A stretch of 64,000 nt of DNA, taken from Nonomuraea angiospora. Lineage in GTDB: Bacteria > Actinomycetota > Actinomycetes > Streptosporangiales > Streptosporangiaceae. The stretch is from the NCBI RefSeq assembly GCF_014873145.1, contig NZ_JADBEK010000001.1:8184001-8248000 (forward strand), read 5' to 3'. The position numbers and the translations under genes were made by a program. The notes beneath the pieces are model-generated. The model searched no databases and had not been told where the DNA came from. It saw only the letters and a program-made list of their open reading frames with translations. Below are positions 50,754-59,425 of this stretch, piece by piece (within the stretch, counting starts at the first letter, position 1; each line of letters begins with the position of its first letter).

Positions 50754-51764
50754 CTATTTCTTCAGAATCAAGTGCGTGTCACCGAACTCGTGCCATAGAT
50801 ATGCGTTCTGTAGCGCCTCCCCGTACGCCCGCGCGAGCGCCCTCTCGCCCGCGATCGCGCTCAGCATGAGCAGGTGGCTGGAGCGCGGCTCGTGCAGCCC
50901 GGTGATCAGTCCCGTGACGGCCCGTACGCCGCTCCGGGGCGTGACGATGTGCCTGGTCCACCCGGTGGCCCCGCCGACCAGCCCGTCCGTCCCCACGGCC
51001 GTCTCCAGGGCCCGTACGACGGTCGTGCCCGCCGCCACCACCCGGTTGCCGCTCTCGAGCGCCAGGTTGACCAGCCGCGCCGTGGCCGCCGGCACCTCGT
51101 ACCGCTCGGCGTAGGGCGGCTCGTCCTTCTCCGGCGAGGCCACCCCCGTGTGCAGGGTGATCGGCGCGATCCCGATCCCGCGCGCCACGAGCGCCGTCAC
51201 CAGCTCCGCGGTGAACGGCCGTGCCGCGCTCGGCATCTCCGCGCTCCCCGGCACGGTCGCGAACACGGTCTGGTACGCCTCGATCGGCCAGTCCGCGCTC
51301 ACGTACGAGTAGCGGATCGGCGCCCCGTGCGCCCGCAGGTACGGCTCCACCTCCCGATCCAGCGACGCCCGCCACAGGCGCGGCGTCTCCCGTTCGATCA
51401 GCCGCAGCGTGGCCCGCCCCGGCAGCGGCAGCCACTCGCCGGGCTCGCCCCCGCCGTAGGGCTCGGAGGCGGTGGCGGTACGGCGGCGCAGCTCGACGAG
51501 CCAGGTGCCGTCCTCCCTCGCGGTGGAGAAGTGCACGGCCAGCCGGTCGAGCCGGACGGCCGCGGGCAGGGTCGCCGAGTTGTTCACGACGATCAGGTCA
51601 CCGGGGTCGAGCAGCCCCGGCAGGTCGGCGAAGTGGTGGTGCGAGGGGGCGAGGTCGCCGCGCGAGACCATCAGGCGTACCGCGTCCCTGGACATCCCCC
51701 GCGCCTCGGGCGGCTCGCTCGCCGACAGGCCCGGCGGCAGCGCGAAGTCGAGCGCGACGGTCAT
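50754..51764 (-). CDS. QueA-like S-adenosylmethionine:tRNA ribosyltransferase-isomerase
   Basis: The 336-residue protein belongs to the QueA family: 'LLDPGDLIVVNNSATLPA' (usual DVLVFNDT/NT region), 'RYSYVSADWPIEAYQTVFAT', 'GSAEMPSAARPFT' (usual GSVAAPTAGLHF) and the C-terminal 'LHEPRSSHLLMLSAIAG'. QueA makes epoxyqueuosine in tRNA. Here the conserved motifs are diverged and no other queuosine gene is in the window, so the substrate may differ. Its ATG overlaps the SDR stop (ATGA). Confidence 0.8.
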   Translation of the reverse strand: MTVALDFALPPGLSASEPPEARGMSRDAVRLMVSRGDLAPSHHHFADLPGLLDPGDLIVVNNSATLPAAVRLDRLAVHFSTAREDGTWLVELRRRTATASEPYGGGEPGEWLPLPGRATLRLIERETPRLWRASLDREVEPYLRAHGAPIRYSYVSADWPIEAYQTVFATVPGSAEMPSAARPFTAELVTALVARGIGIAPITLHTGVASPEKDEPPYAERYEVPAATARLVNLALESGNRVVAAGTTVVRALETAVGTDGLVGGATGWTRHIVTPRSGVRAVTGLITGLHEPRSSHLLMLSAIAGERALARAYGEALQNAYLWHEFGDTHLILKK

Positions 51765-52417
51765 TGCAGGCTCACTTTGCCGCTGGCCGGACGGGACCGC
51801 ACCAGGTCGTGCAGCGCGGCGGCCACCTTGGCGGGGTCGGTGGCGCCCGCGGCCTCGTCGGCGCCCACGGCGTCGGCGAGCATGCGGGTGTTCATCTCGC
51901 CGGGGTCGGCCCACCAGACCCGGATCGCGGGCTCCTCGGCCGACAACACGTTGGAGAGCTGCTCCAAGGCCGCCTTGGTGGCGCCGTAGCCGCCCCAGCC
52001 CTCGTACGCGCCCGTGGCGGCGTCCGAGGTGATGTTCACGACGGCCCCGCCCGCCGCGCGCAGGGCGGGCAGCGTGGCCTGGATCAGCGCGAGCGGGGCG
52101 GTGACGTTGGTCTCCAGCAGCACCCTGAACGCCTCCAGCGGGTAGCCGGCCAGCGGCGGCAGTGGCGTCACGCCGAGGTCGCTGGCGTTGTTGACCAGCA
52201 GGTCCAGCTCGGGCGCCGCCCGGGCCAGCCGCTCGACGTGCGCGGGCTCCGTCACGTCGCCGGGGATCGCGGTGGCGCCCAGCTCGGCCGCGGCCCGCTC
52301 CAGGTCCTCCGCGCCGCGGGCGGTGAGCACGAGGTTCCAGCCGGCGTCCGCCAGAGACCTCGCCAGGGCGAGTCCGAGACCGCGGGAAGCGCCGGTGATG
52401 AGTGCGGTGTTCGTCAT
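51761..52417 (-). CDS. Short-chain dehydrogenase/reductase
   Basis: The 218-residue classical SDR has cofactor motif 'ALITGASRGLGLALARSL', 'LLVNNASDLG', catalytic Ser in 'VVNITSDAATG', and 'YGATKAALEQL' with the YxxxK pair. The substrate is unknown. I use the ATG at 52417; 22 codons upstream are open but not conserved. The gene has no clear ribosome site and may be leaderless. It is followed by the QueA-like gene with an ATGA overlap, and it is divergent from the histidine kinase. Confidence 0.88.
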   Translation of the reverse strand: MTNTALITGASRGLGLALARSLADAGWNLVLTARGAEDLERAAAELGATAIPGDVTEPAHVERLARAAPELDLLVNNASDLGVTPLPPLAGYPLEAFRVLLETNVTAPLALIQATLPALRAAGGAVVNITSDAATGAYEGWGGYGATKAALEQLSNVLSAEEPAIRVWWADPGEMNTRMLADAVGADEAAGATDPAKVAAALHDLVRSRPASGKVSLQ

Positions 52418-52511
52418 GGTGCCGACGTTAGGAACGCCGCGGGCGGCGCACATCGGGCCGAAGTCCCGCCGCCGCCTGGGCACATCGTCCTAGGACCATA
52501 AGCTGGGTCCC

Positions 52512-53627
52512 GTGACCTCCGACCGAGACGAGATCCTGCAGGCGGTGAGCTCCGCGGTGCTCGCGGTCACCCGCCATCTGTCGGTCCGCGAGGTGCTGCA
52601 GGTCATCGTACGCTCGGCGCAACGGCTGCTCGACGCCCGCTACGCCGCGCTCGGCGTGCCCGACGACGAGGGGTCGTTCGGCGAGTTCGTCGCCGAGGGC
52701 ATCACCGACAAGCAGTGGGACGCGATCGGGCCGCTGCCCCGGCAGCATGGCATGCTCGGCGCGATGCTCCGCGAGGGGAGCCCGGTCAGGCTGCCCGACC
52801 TGCGCAAGGACCCGAGGTTCGAGTGGTGGCCTAAGGCCCACCCGGTGATGAAGGACTTCCTAGGCGTCCCGATCCGCGACGGCGACCAGGTGCTCGGCAT
52901 CATCTTCCTGGCCAACAAGCGCACGCCGGGCGGCTTCACGCAGGACGACCAGGAGCTGCTGACGCTGTTCGCCGCGCACGCGGCCATCGCGCTGACCAAC
53001 GCCAGGCTCTATGAGCGCGGGCGCGAGCTGGCCATGCTGGAGGAGCGCAACCGGGTGGCCCGCGAGCTGCACGACGCCGTGACGCAGAAGCTGTTCTCGC
53101 TCAGGCTCACCGCGCAGGCCGCCTCCGCCATGCTCGACCGGGCGCCCGAGAAGGCCGCCGCCGAGCTCGAACGCGTCCAGCGCCTGGCCGGGGAGGCCCT
53201 GTCCGAGCTGCGGGCGGTGATCGTCGAGCTGCGGCCGGCCGAGCTCGACCGGCACGGCCTGGCCGAGACGCTGCGCAAGCACGTGCGGCTACTGGACCGG
53301 CTCCACCCGTCACTGGTCACGTTCGAGTGCGTCGAGCTGCCGCCGGTCGACCCGGCGGTCGAGGTGGCGGTGCTCAGAGTGGCCCAGGAGGCGCTGCACA
53401 ACGCGCTCAGGCACGCGGAGGCCACGAGCGTCTCCGTGCGCCTGGCGTTCGCGGACGGCAAGCTGGTGTTGATCGTGCGCGACGACGGCAACGGCTTCGA
53501 GCAGGCCGAGTCGCGCGGCCTGGGCCTGGTGTCGATGCGCGACAGGGCGGAGTCCGTGGGCGGGGTCATGACCGTCGACTCGGCCCACGGCCGGGGGACC
53601 ACGGTATGTGTGGAGGTGGGCGTTTGA
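52512..53627 (+). CDS. GAF-domain sensor histidine kinase (HisKA_3, NarL/DevS type)
   Basis: The 371-residue soluble kinase has an N-terminal GAF domain (~15-165; 'FLGVPIRDGDQVLGIIFLAN'), then a HisKA_3 dimerisation helix with the phospho-acceptor His in 'ERNRVARELHDAVTQKLFSL', and a HATPase domain ('RVAQEALHNALRHAEATSVS', 'VRDDGNGF', 'GLGLVSMRDRAESVGG'). There is one GAF and no membrane helix, so it senses a cytosolic signal. The response-regulator start overlaps its stop (TTGA), forming a two-component pair. Start GTG at 52512. Confidence 0.93.
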   Translation: MTSDRDEILQAVSSAVLAVTRHLSVREVLQVIVRSAQRLLDARYAALGVPDDEGSFGEFVAEGITDKQWDAIGPLPRQHGMLGAMLREGSPVRLPDLRKDPRFEWWPKAHPVMKDFLGVPIRDGDQVLGIIFLANKRTPGGFTQDDQELLTLFAAHAAIALTNARLYERGRELAMLEERNRVARELHDAVTQKLFSLRLTAQAASAMLDRAPEKAAAELERVQRLAGEALSELRAVIVELRPAELDRHGLAETLRKHVRLLDRLHPSLVTFECVELPPVDPAVEVAVLRVAQEALHNALRHAEATSVSVRLAFADGKLVLIVRDDGNGFEQAESRGLGLVSMRDRAESVGGVMTVDSAHGRGTTVCVEVGV

Positions 53628-54235
53628 TCCGGGTGCTGATCGCCGACGATCATCCGGTGGTGCGGCAGGGGCTGCGTACGTTCCTCGACCTGCAGGACGA
53701 CATCACGGTCGTCGGCGAGGCGGGTGACGGGGCGCAGGCCGTCGAGCTGGTCGGGGAGCTGTCGCCCGACGTGCTGCTGCTGGACCTGAAGATGCCGGTG
53801 CTCGACGGGCTCGGCACGCTCGAACGGCTGGCCGGGTCGGCGACCAGGGTGGTCGTGCTGACCTCGGTGAGCGACCGGTCCGACGTCGGCCCGGCCATGC
53901 GGGCGGGGGCGTCGGGGTTCCTCTACAAGGACGTCGATCCGACCGCGCTGGTGCAGGCCGTGCGGACCGTGCACGGAGGTCAGGTGTTACTGGCGCCCGA
54001 GGCCGCCGAGGCGATGCTGTCGGCGCCGGACGGGCCGCCACCGGCGCCGCTGACCGACCGCGAGCGCGAGGTGCTCGCGCTCATCGCGGCCGGCCGGTCC
54101 AACCGGGAGATCGCGAGGAGCCTGGCCGTCGCGGAGAAGACGGTCAAGACCCACGTCTCCAACGTGCTGATGAAGCTGGGCGTCCAGGACCGCACCCAGG
54201 CCGCGCTGTACGCCGTACGGCACGGCCTGGGGTAG
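53624..54235 (+). CDS. NarL/FixJ-type response regulator
   Basis: The 203-residue protein has a receiver domain ('IRVLIADDHPVVRQGLRTF'; phosphorylatable Asp in 'DVLLLDLKMPVLDG'; 'VVVLTSVSD'; 'GFLYKDV') and a LuxR-type HTH ('LTDREREVLALIAAGRSNRE', 'VAEKTVKTHVSNVLMKLG'). The start is a TTG at 53624 overlapping the kinase stop, with GGAGG 7 bases upstream. It is the output of the preceding kinase. The two secreted paralogs on either side are possible targets (inference). Confidence 0.92.
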   Translation: MIRVLIADDHPVVRQGLRTFLDLQDDITVVGEAGDGAQAVELVGELSPDVLLLDLKMPVLDGLGTLERLAGSATRVVVLTSVSDRSDVGPAMRAGASGFLYKDVDPTALVQAVRTVHGGQVLLAPEAAEAMLSAPDGPPPAPLTDREREVLALIAAGRSNREIARSLAVAEKTVKTHVSNVLMKLGVQDRTQAALYAVRHGLG

Positions 54236-54262
54236 TGCTCACGACCTCGTCCGAGGGAGCGG

Positions 54263-54913
54263 TCAGGTGTCCTTCTTCTTGTTGCTCTCCTCGTGGCTGG
54301 CGGGCGGGTTGTACGTCTTGACCGGCGGAGGCGGCGTCCAGCTCCGGCCCGGCCGGCGCGGCGGGGAGACGATCCTGGTGTTGACCTTCTTGAGCCAGTA
54401 GTAGCCCTTGATGCCGAGGCGCTTGAGTTCTTCCTCGTCGATGTTCTCCATGCCCTGGTCGACGTCGAACGACATCACGCCGACCCGGGCCGTGGCCGTG
54501 CCCTTGGTGCCCTTCTTCAGCGTCACCTGGAAGTTGAGCCAGTCGGTCTTGCCCTTCTCCAGCCGCAGCGGGCCCCAGCACCAGAACCAGCGGCCCTCCC
54601 AGGTGCACTTGGTGCCCTTCGCGGCGCCCCAGCGCAGCGTGGGCACGACGCCCTTGGGCACCTCGCCGCCCATCCAGTAGTAGTCGGCGTAGTAGGGGCC
54701 CAGGTTCTTCGCGCGGACGTAGTATGTGATCTTGCCGCCGCGCTTGGTGCGGCCGCTGTGCTTGACGGAGATCTTGAAGCTGGAGTACGGCTTCAGCTGG
54801 GCGACCGCCGCCGTGGTGGGGGCGGCGGCGGGGGTGGCACTCGCCGGGGCGGGTACGGCCAGCGGCGCGGCGGCCAGACCGCCGGCTAAGAACAGGCTGA
54901 AGCTTCTGCGCAT
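54263..54913 (-). CDS. Secreted beta-sandwich protein, paralog 2
   Basis: The 216-residue protein has a signal peptide ('SLFLAGGLAAAPLAVPAPAS') and a domain aligning throughout with the protein at 50116-50652: 'GGKITYYVRAKNLGPYYADY', 'WMGGEVPKGVVPTLRW', 'CTWEGRWFWC' with the same C-x8-C spacing, and 'VGVMSFDVDQGMENIDEEE' with 'LKRLGIKGYYWLKKVNTRIV'. It is richer in Trp/Tyr and has a Pro/Lys-rich C-terminal tail that the paralog lacks. I use the ATG at 54913, with GGGGAG 7 bases upstream. Function unknown. Confidence 0.8.
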   Translation of the reverse strand: MRRSFSLFLAGGLAAAPLAVPAPASATPAAAPTTAAVAQLKPYSSFKISVKHSGRTKRGGKITYYVRAKNLGPYYADYYWMGGEVPKGVVPTLRWGAAKGTKCTWEGRWFWCWGPLRLEKGKTDWLNFQVTLKKGTKGTATARVGVMSFDVDQGMENIDEEELKRLGIKGYYWLKKVNTRIVSPPRRPGRSWTPPPPVKTYNPPASHEESNKKKDT

Positions 54914-55083
54914 ATGACGGCTCCCCGTACGGTGCTGGAAATCCCCGATCATCTCCACGATTATTGCGTAGGGCAAATTTTTCGCAAAGAGCGATGATCT
55001 TTCGTAACTTGGGGTGTTTTGTGGGTGTTTGCCCGCGCTTATCCCACTTGTGAACGGGGGTCTAGCACAACGGGGAGGGCCAG

Positions 55084-57753
55084 GTGCCGGAAACGCACCC
55101 CTTACAGCCGACCGATCCGCGAACACTGGGCGAATACCGGCTGCTCGGCCGCTTGGGCAAGGGGGCGCAGGGGATCGTTTTCGAGGGCGAGTCGCCCGAC
55201 GGGCGGCGCGTGGCGATCAAGCTGCTGAACACCCGGCTGGACAAGCCCGGGCTGGACTCCGAACGCTTCCTGCGCGAGGTGGCGGCCGCGCGGCGGGTGG
55301 CCCAGTTCTGCACCGCGCAGGTGCTGGGGGCTCACATGGACGGCGAGCATCCGTACATCGTCAGCGAGCTGGTGGACGGGATCTCCCTGCAGGCGGTGGT
55401 GCAGCGGGACGGGCCTCGTACGGGCGGCGCGCTCTACCGCCTGGCCGTCGGAACGGTCACCGCGCTGGCCGCCATCCACCGCGCCGGGATCGTGCACCGC
55501 GACTTCAAGCCCAGCAACGTGCTGCTCGGCCCGGACGGGCCGCGGGTGATCGACTTCGGCATCGCGCGGGCGCTGGACTCGGCCATGACGATCAGCAGCG
55601 GGGTCGTGGGGACGCCCGCGTACATGTCGCCCGAGCAGATCTCGGCCGAGCGGGTGGGGCCGGCCAGCGACATGTTCAGCTGGGGCCTGACCATGGTGTT
55701 CGCGGCCACGGGGCGGCCCGCGTTCGGCCAGGACAGCCTGCCCGCGGTCGTCTACCGGGTGATGCACGAGGAGCCCGACCTCTCGGCGCTGCCCGAGACC
55801 CTGCGGCCGATCGTGCGCTCGTGCCTGCGCAAGCGGGCCGATGAGCGGCCGGCGGCGGCCGACGTGCTGTTCGCGCTGCTGGCGAACGAGGGAGAGCCGC
55901 CGCGGCCCGAGGACGCGCTCAACACGGGCTCGCAACTCGCGGCCGAGCAGACCCCGCCGGACCCGCCCGCGCCCGCCGCCGGCTGGGCGAACCCCAGCGG
56001 GCCGGCGGCGTCCGCCCCTCCCGGCGGGTACGGGTGGGCGAACCCGTCGGGGGAGGCGTACGCGCCGCCCCAGGGCCCTGCGACGCCCTACGTGCCGCCG
56101 CAACAGGGTGGCGGGCCGAGGTGGGGCGGTGCCCCTGGGCACGGTGGCGTGTCCGGGCAGGGTGGCGGGCCGCAGCACGGGGGTGCGGCGCGGGGTGTGC
56201 CTTATGTGCCTCGGCAGCAGCCTCCGTCGGGTCCGTCGCAGGTGCCGCCGCCCTATCCGATGAACGCCACGCCCCGTCCATCGATACCCGGCCCGGTGGA
56301 GCCGGGGCCGGAGGGGGTTGCGGGCGGTGAGGGACCGCCCGGGCGGGCGCCGTCGGTGCCGGGCCAAGGCCAGGGGCAAGGGCAAGGGCGCCAGGGGCGA
56401 GGGCAGGAACAGGCGCCCACGTCTCAGCAGGCCCCGTCCCGGCAGTCCCCGTCCCAGAAGCCTCCGGCGGTGGGGGAGGCCGGTGGGCGGGGGGACAACG
56501 ACGCGTTCTTCAAGCATGCGCCCATCGAGGAGCGGCCCGACGAGGTCAACGCCAGGCGCAGGCGGGCCGCCATGGTCTCCGGCACGCTGGTCGTGGCGCT
56601 CGCCCTGGCCGGGAGCGTGCTGTACTTCGGGCCGAAGATGTTCGGCGCCGGCGAGCCGACCGGCGGGAAAGCGGCCCAGACGACCACCTCCGCGAGCGCG
56701 GCCCCGGCCCAGACACAGGCACTGACGCAGGCCGAGACCCCGATCCCGACGCCGACGCCCAGCCAGATCACGCCCACCCCGACCCCCACGCGGAAGGTCG
56801 TCCCCGTCCTCGGCAAGCAGGACGGGAAGTCGTTCAAGGGGCACACCAAGGGCGTCCAGACGATCTCCGCGATCTCCGCGGGCGGCAAGACGTGGCTGGT
56901 CACCGGCGGGCAGGACGGCCGGGTGCGGCTGTGGGACCTGGCCAGGCACAAGTCGCTGGCCACGATGAAGGGCCACAGCGAGGAGGTGTACGCCGTCGCC
57001 TGCGTGATGGTCGGCAAGACCCCCATGGCCGTCTCCGGCGGGTACGACGGCAGCGTACGCCTGTGGAACCTCAAGACCCACAAGGGCAAGGTGCTCGGCT
57101 GGCACGGCGACGCCGTCTACGCGGTCGCCGTCACCAAGGTGAAGGGCAAGTACGTCGCGGTGACCGGCGACGCCGACGGCTATCTGAGGTTCTGGGACCT
57201 GAAGAAGCGCAAGTCCACCGGCAAGATCATCAGGGCCCACCGCAAGCCGGTCAACTGGCTCAGCGCCACCCACCTAGGCGACCGGGCCGTGGCCGTCTCG
57301 GCCAGCGAGGACGAGACGGTGCGCATGTGGGACATGGCCCGGCGCAAGGCGTACGGGAAGGCGTACAAGGGGCATTCCAGGGGCGTGTACTCGGTCGCGG
57401 TCGGCAAGGTGGGCGGGAAGACGGTCGTGGCATCTGGCGGTAAAGACGGAAAAATCAGGATCTGGGATGCGAAGAGCCGCAAGACCGTCGCCACCCTCTC
57501 CGGCCACAAGAAGATCGTTTACTCGCTCTCCTTCGGCACCCTCGACGGCCGCACGGTGCTGCTGTCCGGCAGCACCGACGGCACGATCAGGCTCTGGGAC
57601 CCCGAGACCCGCAAGACGCTCGGCAAACCGGTCAAGGCACACAAGAAGGGCGTGTACGCCGTGGGCATCGTCCCACTCGACGGGAACGCGGCCATCGTGT
57701 CCGCGGGCAAGGACAAGGTGGTCAGGCTGTGGAAGATCGCGAGCAGCTCTTAG
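55084..57753 (+). CDS. Membrane Ser/Thr protein kinase with extracytoplasmic WD40 repeats
   Basis: The 889-residue protein has an intact N-terminal kinase (~17-270): 'LGKGAQGIVFEG' loop, 'VAIKLL' lysine, 'IVHRDFKPSNVLLG', 'VIDFGIAR' and 'GTPAYMSPEQI'. A ~220-residue Gly/Pro/Gln-rich linker follows, then one membrane helix ('AAMVSGTLVVALALAGSVLY', ~500-520), a T/P-rich spacer and about seven WD40 repeats ('VTGGQDGRVRLWDLA', 'VSGGYDGSVRLWNLK' and so on). The propeller should lie outside the membrane as a sensor. Start GTG at 55084, with GGGGAGGG 4 bases upstream. Confidence 0.92.
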   Translation: MPETHPLQPTDPRTLGEYRLLGRLGKGAQGIVFEGESPDGRRVAIKLLNTRLDKPGLDSERFLREVAAARRVAQFCTAQVLGAHMDGEHPYIVSELVDGISLQAVVQRDGPRTGGALYRLAVGTVTALAAIHRAGIVHRDFKPSNVLLGPDGPRVIDFGIARALDSAMTISSGVVGTPAYMSPEQISAERVGPASDMFSWGLTMVFAATGRPAFGQDSLPAVVYRVMHEEPDLSALPETLRPIVRSCLRKRADERPAAADVLFALLANEGEPPRPEDALNTGSQLAAEQTPPDPPAPAAGWANPSGPAASAPPGGYGWANPSGEAYAPPQGPATPYVPPQQGGGPRWGGAPGHGGVSGQGGGPQHGGAARGVPYVPRQQPPSGPSQVPPPYPMNATPRPSIPGPVEPGPEGVAGGEGPPGRAPSVPGQGQGQGQGRQGRGQEQAPTSQQAPSRQSPSQKPPAVGEAGGRGDNDAFFKHAPIEERPDEVNARRRRAAMVSGTLVVALALAGSVLYFGPKMFGAGEPTGGKAAQTTTSASAAPAQTQALTQAETPIPTPTPSQITPTPTPTRKVVPVLGKQDGKSFKGHTKGVQTISAISAGGKTWLVTGGQDGRVRLWDLARHKSLATMKGHSEEVYAVACVMVGKTPMAVSGGYDGSVRLWNLKTHKGKVLGWHGDAVYAVAVTKVKGKYVAVTGDADGYLRFWDLKKRKSTGKIIRAHRKPVNWLSATHLGDRAVAVSASEDETVRMWDMARRKAYGKAYKGHSRGVYSVAVGKVGGKTVVASGGKDGKIRIWDAKSRKTVATLSGHKKIVYSLSFGTLDGRTVLLSGSTDGTIRLWDPETRKTLGKPVKAHKKGVYAVGIVPLDGNAAIVSAGKDKVVRLWKIASSS

Positions 57754-57761
57754 CGGGCCGG

Positions 57762-58481
57762 CTACGTGCTCCTGAGCGGTTCGAAAATCGCATGATGGGC
57801 GGCCACGAGCGCGCGGCGTACCGCCCGGTCCAGGTCGCGCAGGGCCGTGGCGCGGGCGGCGATCTGCCCCGACGTGAGCCCGCGCTCGTCGGCCAGCCGC
57901 ACCACGGTGGCCAGCCGCGTGGCGAGAGTGGAGACGCGGTGCGCCCGCCCGGGGTAGCCGGGCGCCAGCTCGCCGCCCCGGTGCCCGACGGCCGAGGGGC
58001 GGGACTGCGCGGGGCCTTCGACGCCGGACAGGGCGTCGGTGGCCAAGCGCATGGCCTCCGACAGCTCGCGTTCGGCCTCCGACAGCGACGGCAGATCATG
58101 GCGTACGGGCCCGGAGTCGTGGATCTCCAGGCGTACCCCGACATAGGACGACCCGCGCAGGTCGGGCGCCGGCACCAGACCGAGGTTGCGGCCGTCGAGC
58201 ACCGCGATGGCGGCCTGGCCGGCGTCCACCGCGGCCGAGTTGAACGCGGCGGGCCCCGACAGCCCCAGCGGATCGCCGGGCGCGGGCAGCGCGAGCCGGA
58301 ACTCGCGCAGGCCGTCGGAGCGCAGGTTTGCGAGGTATTTACGCAACGGGACGTCGCCGGCGACGGTGGGACCGCCGGCGGCTTCCACGTGGTCAGCCGC
58401 CTCGTCGAGACCGACGTGACCGGCGAGCCACGCGTTGCCCCAGGCGACCAGGGAGGGACAGACAGGCGATTCAGGGCGCAC
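57762..58481 (-). CDS. Conserved hypothetical actinobacterial protein
   Basis: The 239-residue soluble protein starts 'VRPESPVCPSLVAWGNAWLA' with 'GHVGLDEAADHVEAAGG', has a beta-rich middle ('LREFRLALPAPGDPLGL') and a helical C-terminal half rich in Arg/Ala ('LATRLATVVRLADERGL'). I recognise it only as a conserved hypothetical found beside this ABC ATPase in other actinomycetes (recalled). No catalytic motif or membrane segment is visible. It is convergent with the kinase gene and divergent from the ABC gene. Start GTG at 58481. Confidence 0.7.
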   Translation of the reverse strand: MRPESPVCPSLVAWGNAWLAGHVGLDEAADHVEAAGGPTVAGDVPLRKYLANLRSDGLREFRLALPAPGDPLGLSGPAAFNSAAVDAGQAAIAVLDGRNLGLVPAPDLRGSSYVGVRLEIHDSGPVRHDLPSLSEAERELSEAMRLATDALSGVEGPAQSRPSAVGHRGGELAPGYPGRAHRVSTLATRLATVVRLADERGLTSGQIAARATALRDLDRAVRRALVAAHHAIFEPLRST

Positions 58482-58549
58482 CGATCCACGATAAGCGCTC
58501 GCCCTGCAATAGGTTTGTCCCGAGCGTGACTCCTAAGGAGGTATCGGGG

Positions 58550-59338
58550 ATGGGTGGTCAGGTGCTGCGGCTCCAGGACGTCGCCGTCAGGCGGGACGGA
58601 GCGGCCCTGCTGCGCGGCATCGACTGGACGGTCAACGCCGATGAGCGTTGGGTCGTCGTCGGCCCCAACGGCGCGGGCAAGACCACGTTGCTGCAGGTCG
58701 CGGCCACGTTGCTCTACCCGAGCGAGGGCGTGGTCGAGGTGCTCGGGGAGCGGCTGGGACAGGCGGACGTCTTCGATCTGCGCCCGCGGATCGGGCTGGC
58801 GAGCTCCGCGCTGGCCGAGCGCATCCCGCCGGAGGAGAAGGTCATCGACCTCGTGCTGACCGCCTCGTACGGGATCATGGGCCGCTGGACGGAGGAGTAC
58901 GACTCCAACGACGTGACCAGGGCGGTCGAGCTGATCGACATGATGGGCGCGGCCCATCTGATCAGGCGGCGGTTCGGCACGCTGTCGGAGGGGGAGCGCA
59001 AGCGGGTGCAGATCGCCCGCGCCCTCATGCCCGACCCCGAGATGCTGCTGCTCGACGAGCCCGCCGCCGGGCTCGACCTGGGCGGGCGCGAAGACCTGGT
59101 GCGCCGGCTCTCGGTGCTCGCGGGCGACTTCCGCTCGCCGACGCTCATGCTGGTGACGCACCACGTGGAAGAGGTGCCGAGCGGGTTCACGCACGGGCTG
59201 CTGCTGAGGCACGGCTCGGTGGTGGCCCAGGGGCCGCTGGAGCACGTGATGACGCCCGACAACCTGTCGCAGACGTTCGGGGTGCCGCTCTCGCTGGAGC
59301 GCAGCGCCGAGGGACGCTGGTACGCGCGCGCCTACTAA
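58550..59338 (+). CDS. ABC transporter ATP-binding protein without adjacent permease
   Basis: The 262-residue ATPase has Walker A 'VVGPNGAGKTTLLQVAAT', ABC signature 'GTLSEGERKRVQIARALM', Walker B 'PEMLLLDEPAAGLDLGG' and H-loop 'LMLVTHHVEEV'. The signature LSEGE and the solitary gene resemble the ModF/YlmA-like class of stand-alone ABC ATPases. No permease or binding protein is nearby. The ATG at 58550 has AAGGAGG 8 bases upstream. Confidence 0.9.
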   Translation: MGGQVLRLQDVAVRRDGAALLRGIDWTVNADERWVVVGPNGAGKTTLLQVAATLLYPSEGVVEVLGERLGQADVFDLRPRIGLASSALAERIPPEEKVIDLVLTASYGIMGRWTEEYDSNDVTRAVELIDMMGAAHLIRRRFGTLSEGERKRVQIARALMPDPEMLLLDEPAAGLDLGGREDLVRRLSVLAGDFRSPTLMLVTHHVEEVPSGFTHGLLLRHGSVVAQGPLEHVMTPDNLSQTFGVPLSLERSAEGRWYARAY

Positions 59339-59425
59339 TCCCCCTATTTATCCACATAAAAGCCGCCGAAAGCGGAAAGGAAATAGGATCTACGGAGTCG
59401 GTCCCCTCGACTCCGGAGCGTCGCC

